DNA of 10,002 bases from Thermoplasmata archaeon (GTDB lineage: Archaea > Thermoplasmatota > Thermoplasmata > Thermoplasmatales > Thermoplasmataceae), in contig JAJYVJ010000062.1 in assembly GCA_021792045.1 (NCBI GenBank), forward strand, positions 1 through 10,002, given 5' to 3'. The position numbers and the translations under genes are program-made. The notes below the pieces were generated by a model, which ran no database searches, was not told the DNA's origin, and saw only the letters and a list, made by a program, of their open reading frames with translations. Positions 1-4,528 of the stretch are shown piece after piece (the first letter of the stretch is position 1; each line of letters opens with the position of its first letter).

Positions 1-954
1 TTTCTTGGTCATTGTAATTAATTCTTCATATCCATACTCTTCCTGAACTGCTTCATCATTGAATCTGACCCTGTGCATTTGCTCCATAATTATATAGGAT
101 GAGTGGGCTATTGAATTTCTTACTGTATTATTTATTTCCCCCAGCGCTTTATAATTCTCTGACGATAGGAAAGAATCCTTGATATTGCGGAGCTTGAGGG
201 TCATATTCTTTTTGTTTGAATTGTACTTTCCTTCAACTATTTTCATGTCTATCAACACATATCTGGAAAACTTTTCATAAAAAGACGCCAATTTAAGATA
301 TGGATGAATCAGATAATTCAAAACATCTTCTCTGTTTTTTACCCTCTTGTTAAATCTAAGATTATGAAATATCCCCTTAATTTCTTGGAGAGAGTTAGCA
401 AACTCCCTAGCATGAACAAATCTGCTGGTATCTCCCTTCATAGCCATCAAATGGGTCTTGAGTTTGGTTGTATCAGAGAATAATTCCTTGATGATTTTCC
501 AGTCCAGTGAGGCAAGATAATCCCAATAATCATTTAACTCCGGGAATATTTCTGGACCAAATTTATCAGATTGCTCAAGTAAATAAATTGACAACTGTAG
601 CATTGTTTTCCTTCTCTTCAATTCGTCCTTACTGAGAGTTGGATAAGATTTATAGAATGCTTTTCTGATTTTGTCCATTTCTTGTTCTGAGAAAATATTT
701 TCTTCCCAGTTTACTTTGTTTGGAGAACTAAATTCTGAGAGCAATTTATCCAATATTGGAAATCCAAGCTTCCTTTGAATACGTTGTTTCAACGCGGGTT
801 TTGCACTGGAGGTGAGGCGTAAAAATTCGATTATCTGAGATATTATTTCGTCGCTGTTGATATTAATATTTTTATTTCTTGCCATCTTTCTTATAGATTC
901 AAGAACCTCTTCAGGGAATATATCGGAAAAAGCCTTATCTACGTCATCTTTCAT
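1..954 (-). CDS. Partial hypothetical protein with HEPN-like RNxxxH motif
   Basis: The frame is open from an ATG at 954 down to base 1 (318 codons) and continues past the left edge, so the C-terminus is missing. The protein is charged, mostly helical in character, and has no signal peptide or membrane segment. Near residues 279-284 the segment VRNSIAHSSY contains R-N-S-I-A-H, which fits the R-x4-6-H signature with a polar residue after Arg that marks HEPN domains. HEPN domains are all-helical and often act as RNases in toxin-antitoxin, abortive infection and CRISPR systems. I see the motif directly; the family and function are inferred, and a short motif like this can occur by chance. The gene is divergent from a truncated DNA methyltransferase, which fits an accessory or defence neighbourhood. 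The start is the only ATG at the 5' end of the frame. A possible TATA element on the minus strand lies around 981-989, about 30 bases upstream. Coding is more certain than family. Confidence 0.75.
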   Translation of the reverse strand, partial: MKDDVDKAFSDIFPEEVLESIRKMARNKNININSDEIISQIIEFLRLTSSAKPALKQRIQRKLGFPILDKLLSEFSSPNKVNWEENIFSEQEMDKIRKAFYKSYPTLSKDELKRRKTMLQLSIYLLEQSDKFGPEIFPELNDYWDYLASLDWKIIKELFSDTTKLKTHLMAMKGDTSRFVHAREFANSLQEIKGIFHNLRFNKRVKNREDVLNYLIHPYLKLASFYEKFSRYVLIDMKIVEGKYNSNKKNMTLKLRNIKDSFLSSENYKALGEINNTVRNSIAHSSYIIMEQMHRVRFNDEAVQEEYGYEELITMTKK

Positions 955-965
955 ACTCAAAAGTT

Positions 966-1002
966 ACATATACATTTCTGGATAAACCGTTTTCCTTTTT
1001 AA
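966..1002. promoter_or_regulatory. Divergent promoter region between HEPN-like gene and methyltransferase fragment
   Basis: The 77-base gap between the two divergent starts holds a T-rich TTTTTAA element at 996-1002, about 30 bases ahead of the plus-strand ATG at 1032. On the minus strand, GGTTTATCC (981-989) lies about 30 bases from the ATG at 954, and a further TA-rich stretch lies at 966-973. The distances suit archaeal TATA boxes and short-leader transcripts. These assignments rest on position and composition only. Confidence 0.4.
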
Positions 1003-1031
1003 CCTGTAAAAGAGTTATAAGGTCAAGCGTT

Positions 1032-1367
1032 ATGATCATCAAGATGTTCAGTGAAGAGACCCTAGCTTCATCAGACTTCAATGGCAGAAAGATAACCTAC
1101 GCAAAAACGGATTCCTATGTTTACGGTAAAGATCTGTTATTAGGGCTAAACGATTCGCTTGAATTTCTCAAAACCGTTCCATCGAAATCTGTCAAGCTCG
1201 TTGTAACTTCACCATCTTACAACATAGGAAAGATATATGAAGAGAGAGTAAAACTTGGCGAGTATCTGGATTATCAGGGAAAAGTGGCCAGGGAATGTGT
1301 CAGAATACATTCAGAGAAATCGCAGGGAAAGCATAATAAGGGGTATATAGAACTGGGGTACGAGTGA
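1032..1367 (+). pseudogene. Truncated DNA methyltransferase (N-terminal fragment, SPSY motif)
   Basis: The frame codes for 111 residues. Residues 30-92 match the N-terminal part of beta-class amino-methyltransferases that modify N4-cytosine or N6-adenine: a stretch around YGKDLLLGLNDSLEFLK, then VKLVVTSPSYNIGKIYE, where SPSY corresponds to catalytic motif IV (usually SPPY or DPPY). A short helical segment ending in ARECVRI follows. Complete enzymes of this type continue for roughly another 150-200 residues, including the C-terminal motif I (FxGxG) that binds S-adenosylmethionine. Here the reading changes after VRI into about 19 unrelated residues and stops at 1367. Neither other frame downstream continues the family, so this looks like a deletion remnant rather than a simple frameshift. 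It cannot be an active methyltransferase by itself. Alternatively the C-terminal tail could be the end of the same gene joined by an internal deletion. No intact partner endonuclease is visible, although the divergent HEPN-like gene is adjacent. Confidence 0.72.
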
Positions 1368-1615
1368 AGCAAGTAATTGCTGATTTTTAACAACTCAACT
1401 AAAATCAGTCTGCATTAGCCATGTCATTTTGTCTTAGTTGTACTATTCCTTTATCTCTAACATTATTAATTTGAATTTGCTATTATTGTATGGCACGCCT
1501 AAACAAATTACCTGCTAGCCACTATCTATCTTGCACCATGCATGCTTTTGCAGCAAAAGTTTAATATAAAATACAAGATTATATCTCACTTAGTAATACA
1601 GTTGAAGGGACTCAT
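1368..1615. other. Intergenic stretch after methyltransferase fragment
   Basis: This AT-rich gap has short open frames only (for example an ATG at 1490 read for about 25 codons). I found no methyltransferase continuation, RNA gene or clear repeat in it. Its right end holds the promoter of the next gene. Confidence 0.4.
1560..1570 (+). promoter_or_regulatory. TATA-like box upstream of 68-residue gene
   Basis: TTTAATATAAA lies about 50 bases ahead of the ATG at 1616. This predicts a transcript start near 1590 and a leader of about 25 bases containing GAAGGGA, a weak ribosome-binding-like sequence. The call is by position and composition. Confidence 0.45.
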
Positions 1616-1822
1616 ATGGCAGAAGATATATATTCAGATATTCGTATTAAGAAAGTGCGGATATTGAATGGAAAGGCAAGAGAAGCGGCAGAAAAGATCG
1701 GGGCCAAAGAGGATGACTTGGTCATTCTCAGAGCATCTGAATATCATTCCGCGCCCGTATATACGGCGGAAAAGATAGAGGGTGACCCAGTTTCCTATCT
1801 TATGAAAAAGAAAACACCATAA
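1616..1822 (+). CDS. Small hypothetical protein, possible antitoxin-like partner
   Basis: This gene codes for 68 residues and is not recognised. The sequence is charged and soluble. A helix-like stretch (GKAREAAEKIGAKEDDLVIL, about residues 19-38) is followed by a segment rich in beta-forming residues (SAPVYTAEKI) and a basic tail. The fragment GAKEDDLVIL resembles the 'lgl-x-x-G-D-x-v-x-l' part of AbrB/VapB-like antitoxins, but only weakly. It is the first gene of a likely pair: a 197-residue gene follows after 23 bases. Small-then-larger order and close spacing are typical of toxin-antitoxin operons, so that is one possible reading. The start is the first ATG in the frame, 46 bases after a TATA-like element, with GAAGGGA just upstream. 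A run of eight T follows the stop directly. Coding confidence is fair because of gene order, a plausible promoter and natural composition; function is unknown. Confidence 0.6.
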   Translation: MAEDIYSDIRIKKVRILNGKAREAAEKIGAKEDDLVILRASEYHSAPVYTAEKIEGDPVSYLMKKKTP

Positions 1823-1840
1823 TTTTTTTTAAATATTTTT
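1823..1840 (+). terminator. T-rich tract between two co-oriented genes
   Basis: T8 directly follows the TAA stop, then AAATATTTTT. Archaeal intrinsic termination needs only U-rich tracts, so this could end or attenuate the upstream transcript. The same bases include TTTAAATA centred near 1832, about 26 bases from an ATG at 1858, and could therefore serve as a TATA box for a leaderless second gene. Both roles are inferred. Confidence 0.4.
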
Positions 1841-1845
1841 GGATA

Positions 1846-2439
1846 ATGTTGATCGTAATGGCTAACGGGCAAAAGGAATTGGTTCTTGTTTTACCGAAAA
1901 CGTTCTTTGCGAACGCATTTCTTTCTTCACGAGGGACTGAGAGTGTGAATGATTACATAGAGCAGAATCATTATCGATTTATAGCGAACCTCATAATTGA
2001 AGTTACGTCGTCTTTTCCAGAATACAGATCCATGGCCGTAACGACTTCAACTGCACTAAAAGATTTTAATAAATTACTGGAGCATGAAGACCTAGCACTG
2101 GGTTCAAAGCAAATCCTTACCATTCTTGAGGGAATAATGTATATTGAAAAAGACCTTAGCATAAATAAGCTGGGGGATCAGGAATCAATGATAGCAATCG
2201 CAGACAAACTTTATGTGTCCTCAAATACTGAACCGGTAATCGTCATAAACCCAGATAGCAGAGAAAATTACAGGGAGGCCGCAGAAAGATACTACAAGAA
2301 TAATAGGAAACACCCTGCAACCACACTGCCATTCAAGATTTATGATCCAAGGCAAACGAAAGGATTTCTAGATGCAAGGTACCCTAAAGAAAGTGAACTA
2401 ACAATTAAAAGGACTCCATCTCCATTCTCTGTATTTTAA
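1846..2439 (+). CDS. Hypothetical protein, tentative degenerate PIN-like fold
   Basis: This gene codes for 197 residues and is not confidently recognised. The N-terminal strand ELVLVLPKTFFANAFLSS and the later stretch LGDQESMIAIADKL...EPVIVINPDS (about residues 108-138) have the pattern of PIN-domain proteins: strand one, then an acidic 'D-x-x-x-x-A-A' helix, then a strand ending in Asp. The first catalytic Asp of PIN nucleases (the 'DTN' position) is replaced here by P-K-T, so if this is a PIN domain it is probably inactive or divergent. The C-terminal 45 residues are basic and proline-containing. It follows the 68-residue gene by 23 bases, and the two may form a toxin-antitoxin-like pair. 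The start could be the ATG at 1846, or the ATG at 1858, which is better placed relative to the TTTAAATA element and gives a more natural N-terminus. Coding is well supported by length and composition; the fold is a guess. Confidence 0.65.
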   Translation: MLIVMANGQKELVLVLPKTFFANAFLSSRGTESVNDYIEQNHYRFIANLIIEVTSSFPEYRSMAVTTSTALKDFNKLLEHEDLALGSKQILTILEGIMYIEKDLSINKLGDQESMIAIADKLYVSSNTEPVIVINPDSRENYREAAERYYKNNRKHPATTLPFKIYDPRQTKGFLDARYPKESELTIKRTPSPFSVF

Positions 2440-2469
2440 ATGTTGCCAAATATCGTTTGACATTTATGG

Positions 2470-2606
2470 GTCTCTTCAGTTTATTGTGGGTGTTGGAACC
2501 CAACACCTGAATACATGGAAATTAGCATTAAATTTGTGTTAGAGGTCCCTAATCTGTTCAAAGTGAACGATTAGAAATAAATTATTTCACACTATGTTGA
2601 AGAGAC
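2470..2606. repeat. MITE-like structure: 9-base terminal inverted repeats enclosing two hairpins
   Basis: GTCTCTTCA (2470-2478) is exactly complementary to TGAAGAGAC (2598-2606). Between them are a perfect hairpin GGTGTTGG-AAC-CCAACACC (2489-2507) and a second near-perfect hairpin CTAATC-T-GTTCA-AAG-TGAAC-GATTAG (2549-2574, one bulged base). The 137-base unit codes for nothing evident. No convincing target-site duplication flanks it. It could be a miniature transposable element, an IS remnant or a structured RNA. Confidence 0.4.
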
Positions 2607-2723
2607 ACTTATTTCCAAATTCATTTGATACGCGTCGAAGAAAATAAGTAAGTCGTTGGTAATTTTCATCTCAAGTTTGTAGATGTTAAGAGGGATAACC
2701 CTAGTCATTTTCTTTCCACCCAT
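2592..2723 (-). CDS. Possible small ORF, 43 residues, unrecognised
   Basis: An ATG at 2723 opens a minus-strand frame that stops at 2592. A second ATG lies at 2708. The peptide is mixed charged and hydrophobic, containing TRVIPLNIYKLEMKI and DLLIFFDAYQM, and reads more like protein than random sequence. There is no clear ribosome-binding site or TATA element. The frame is closed by a TGA shortly upstream, so it could also be the tail of a decayed gene. The 3' end overlaps the inverted repeat at 2598-2606. Existence as a gene is uncertain. Confidence 0.2.
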   Translation of the reverse strand: MGGKKMTRVIPLNIYKLEMKITNDLLIFFDAYQMNLEISVSST

Positions 2724-2895
2724 TTCTACAGCTTTTTCCTGTCAACTAAACCTAACGTTTGAAATCTTATAGTACACATTTAAAACCCCGGTCGGAAATT
2801 TCTGTCAGCTTTAAGATAGCTTTGCTTGCAATTTCATAAGCTCCCGCAAATCCAGCTGTTGCGAAATATTTTCATGCAGTCGTGGCAATCCTTAT

Positions 2896-2951
2896 TAACG
2901 GAGTTGCGGTAAAACACATGGGTCGATAGCCATGTCATGTGTCTGCCGTTA
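2896..2951. repeat. Nested inverted repeats upstream of GC-rich operon
   Basis: Outer arms TAACGG (2896-2901) and CCGTTA (2946-2951) enclose ACACATG (2914-2920) paired with CATGTGT (2936-2942). An alternative inner pairing is ACATGG (2916-2921) with CCATGT (2930-2935). The arrangement could form a stem-loop or a protein-binding site. It lies just before the TATA-like element of the 3020 gene, so a regulatory site is possible. Confidence 0.35.
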
Positions 2952-2972
2952 TGGAAATAAGCCTGCGGAAAC

Positions 2973-3016
2973 GTTTTTAAGCCATCCGGCTGCTGTCATA
3001 GGGAGCGAAATTTCGC
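2973..3016 (+). promoter_or_regulatory. Promoter and palindromic 5' leader of GC-rich operon
   Basis: GTTTTTAA (2973-2980) is a good TATA-like element. It predicts a transcript start near 3000-3005. The short leader contains a perfect 12-base palindrome GCGAAATTTCGC (3005-3016), ending three bases before the ATG at 3020. A palindrome at this position could be an operator or an RNA hairpin over the start site. GGGAG (3001-3005) is too far upstream of the ATG to be a typical ribosome-binding site, so near-leaderless translation is likely. Confidence 0.5.
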
Positions 3017-3019
3017 ATC

Positions 3020-3940
3020 ATGATCTACCGTGACATTGACCGCAGGATCGGTTACATGCTCTCCGTCTCCATGGTGCAGAGCCATCCCCTGATCCCGGTG
3101 ATGGAGAAGGAGTTCGGCGACGTCCCGCTGCACTCGGACCGCATAGGCAGCGAATCGTACATAGACCTCTTCGTGCAGGGCGAAAAAGCCCAGAGGTTCG
3201 AGCCCATGGTATCCTCCTATGATCATGTCATGAGGGGTGACCTGCTCACGGTCAAGCTCAAGTCCGAGGAGATGATCACCGTCAGCGGCATAATGGATCG
3301 CATACTCGGCATAGGGACTATATTGCCTAGATCGCTTTACCTCACCGGGGGCAGGATCAGGGCGGAATACAGGTTCCATGCCTCCGATCTTCATAATGTC
3401 ACCATGCTGGCAGGCGACATACTGCAGATGAGGAACGGGATGGAGATCGTGAACCTCGGCCCCGATCCCGGCGGCATCGCAGCACTTGATGCGGTGAATG
3501 ATCGCATATCCCTTTCAGTGGTGGGGTTCGACACGGATCTCCCCGATGAGATCATGTCTGCGGGGATAACGGAAGCGTTCTTCGAGGTTAACTCCGAGCA
3601 CCGCATGAAGGATTCCCTCAGGTCCATTGCAGTATGCCCCTCGTCGCATGTGCCCGGTTCATGGCAGCCTGTGCCGGGCGACAGCGGCCTCTATCATGCG
3701 GACATAAGCTCACCCTTCATCAACTTGGTACGAAACAGCGCCAATGAGGCGCACGTACCCCGGGCGGGAACCATAATGAAGGTCACGGACGGGATCCTCA
3801 GGGCATTCGCCTTCATGCCCCGGTCACTGCTGAGGGAATACCTGGGCATACTCTTCAGCGCATCCGGGAAGCTTCCCGGCTCGCATTTCAGCCTCAGCTA
3901 TGTTGGCGATTACCGGAAGGGCATATGGGAGTGGATATGA
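3020..3940 (+). CDS. Hypothetical protein, 306 residues, GC-rich gene
   Basis: I do not recognise a family. The protein is soluble and mixed alpha/beta, with no signal peptide, membrane segment or metal-binding cluster. An N-terminal half (about residues 1-145) ends in a strand-rich segment around TGGRIRAEYRFHASDL. Then comes a proline/glycine hinge (LGPDPGGIAALDAVNDRISL, about 146-165) and a second alpha/beta half ending in YRKGIWEWI. The two-part layout with a hinge could mean a sensor or ligand-binding protein, but that is speculation. Codons are strongly G/C at third positions with AGG and ATA retained, clearly unlike the AT-rich genes on both sides. The gene has its own TATA-like element and a palindromic leader. 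It is followed after 19 bases by a 66-residue gene with a strong ribosome-binding site, so the two are probably co-transcribed. The start is the first ATG after the promoter. Coding confidence is high; function is unknown. Confidence 0.8.
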   Translation: MIYRDIDRRIGYMLSVSMVQSHPLIPVMEKEFGDVPLHSDRIGSESYIDLFVQGEKAQRFEPMVSSYDHVMRGDLLTVKLKSEEMITVSGIMDRILGIGTILPRSLYLTGGRIRAEYRFHASDLHNVTMLAGDILQMRNGMEIVNLGPDPGGIAALDAVNDRISLSVVGFDTDLPDEIMSAGITEAFFEVNSEHRMKDSLRSIAVCPSSHVPGSWQPVPGDSGLYHADISSPFINLVRNSANEAHVPRAGTIMKVTDGILRAFAFMPRSLLREYLGILFSASGKLPGSHFSLSYVGDYRKGIWEWI

Positions 3941-3959
3941 GTGACTTGGAGGGATATAG

Positions 3960-4160
3960 GTGACAGGGATCGAGGGTGAGGCGAAAAGGGCAATAGGCTT
4001 CGGCGTTGCGGAGCTCTACACGTTCGTTTACAAAACGCCGGTTGGGCCGGTGAACATACAGATACCCAGGGAGATGGCTGTCAGCGCTCCGCAGACGGTA
4101 AAGTTCAGGATAGAGTGGGAAGGGGACGGGCAGGAAATGCCACCGGATCAGGACGACTGA
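3960..4160 (+). CDS. Small hypothetical protein, GTG start, in operon with 306-residue gene
   Basis: This gene codes for 66 residues. An in-frame TAG ends immediately before the GTG at 3960, so this is the first possible start, and GGAGGG (3949-3954) lies just ahead as a clear ribosome-binding site, which supports a real gene. The peptide has a beta-rich centre (AELYTFVYKTPVGPVNIQI) and an acidic tail rich in Asp, Glu and Pro. There is no recognisable domain. Composition matches the GC-rich gene upstream, 19 bases away, so both probably belong to one transferred or native unit and may act together. It is convergent with the AbrB-like gene, with 40 bases between stops. The short beta-strand core with an acidic tail could suggest a small binding protein, but this is only a guess. 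Confidence 0.65.
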   Translation: MTGIEGEAKRAIGFGVAELYTFVYKTPVGPVNIQIPREMAVSAPQTVKFRIEWEGDGQEMPPDQDD

Positions 4161-4200
4161 TTCAGTCTGTAAAACCGGGGAGACAAGATCTAGGAAGACG

Positions 4201-4350
4201 TTATTTCATCTTCCTCAATACGATGCTGCCGTTGTCCTCGTAGAACCCCACTATGTCCTCGGATTTCACATCCAAAATTTCGGCAGCTTTCTTTGGAACA
4301 GTGATCCTGAACGATGCTTCCCTTTTGGACACATGTGATACTTCAATCAA
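4201..4350 (-). CDS. AbrB/SpoVT-type (MazE-like) DNA-binding protein
   Basis: This 49-residue gene lies below common ORF length limits. Residues 5-48 form one swapped-hairpin (AbrB/MazE/SpoVT) domain: SHVSKREASFRITVPKKAAE, then a short helix and IVGFYEDNGSIVLRKM. The 'R-I-T-V-P-K' strand and the 'G-F-Y-E-D-N-G-S-I-V-L' hairpin are the family hallmarks. Archaeal proteins of this size commonly dimerise and bind DNA as transcription regulators or antitoxins. The frame is closed upstream by a TAA, and the first start codon is TTG at 4350 (GTG at 4332 is later and would cut the domain). A minus-strand TATA-like element TTTATACC (4374-4381) is centred about 27 bases before the TTG, which supports a leaderless transcript from this start. 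It is convergent with the GC-rich operon and divergent from the ATPase operon, so it is well placed to regulate either. No adjacent toxin is evident. Confidence 0.85.
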   Translation of the reverse strand: MIEVSHVSKREASFRITVPKKAAEILDVKSEDIVGFYEDNGSIVLRKMK

Positions 4351-4373
4351 TTGTGGTATCTTTGGGTATTATT

Positions 4374-4381
4374 GGTATAAA
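4374..4381 (-). promoter_or_regulatory. TATA-like box of AbrB-type gene
   Basis: On the minus strand the bases read TTTATACC. The centre is about 27 bases before the TTG start at 4350, the normal distance for an archaeal TATA box with transcription starting at the initiation codon. Confidence 0.5.
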
Positions 4382-4440
4382 TTAATAAGTTGATACTCTT
4401 CTTTGGTAAGCGAATTATTGTTATGTAGTTATAAAAAAAG

Positions 4441-4463
4441 TTTATATTCTGTATATTATAAAA
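4441..4463 (+). promoter_or_regulatory. Tandem TATA-like elements of the ATPase operon
   Basis: TTTATAT (4441-4447) is centred about 27 bases before an ATG at 4472, which opens an 18-codon leader ORF. A second element, TATTATAAAA (4454-4463), predicts a start near 4484, inside that leader ORF and about 40 bases before the ATPase gene. Alternative starts could switch leader translation on or off. The sites are seen; the switching is inferred. Confidence 0.45.
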
Positions 4464-4471
4464 TACCTGTT

Positions 4472-4528
4472 ATGCCAAAAATATATCTTTCATTCCCTTC
4501 TTTGACATTTGGGGGCATTGTTAAATGA
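4472..4528 (+). CDS. Possible 18-residue leader peptide overlapping ATPase start
   Basis: ATG at 4472 opens 18 codons (MPKIYLSFPSLTFGGIVK) and stops at TGA 4526-4528. The stop overlaps the next start as ATGA (4525-4528), the classical coupling arrangement. A TATA-like element sits at the right distance for leaderless expression of this leader. GGGGG (4511-4515) upstream of 4525 could help re-initiation. The peptide itself has no recognised function and could be a chance frame. Confidence 0.35.
   Translation: MPKIYLSFPSLTFGGIVK

Larger units (their letters stand above)
2440..3019. other. Gene-poor 580-base stretch with inverted repeats and decayed coding remnants
   Basis: No gene of normal size is present. 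The left part (2470-2606) is a MITE-like set of inverted repeats. The right part (2896-2951) is a nested inverted repeat, and the last bases carry the promoter of the GC-rich operon. On the minus strand, 2592-2723 is an open frame of 43 residues (beginning MGGKK, containing VIPLNIYKLEMKI) with no clear promoter. Further right, 2772-2853 on the minus strand reads through ATAGFAGAYEIASKAILKL, which looks protein-like but is bounded by stops. These may be remnants of a decayed gene. I could not name it. Confidence 0.4.

Noticed and set aside
2765..2865. Transposase remnant on the minus strand around AGFAGAYEIASKA
   Set aside because: The stretch looks protein-like, but I could not match it to a named transposase motif and it is bounded by stops, so no element is called.
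2996..3394. 132-codon open frame on the minus strand
   Set aside because: It lies opposite the GC-rich 306-residue gene. High-GC coding DNA often leaves long antisense frames, and the sense frame has a promoter and better composition.
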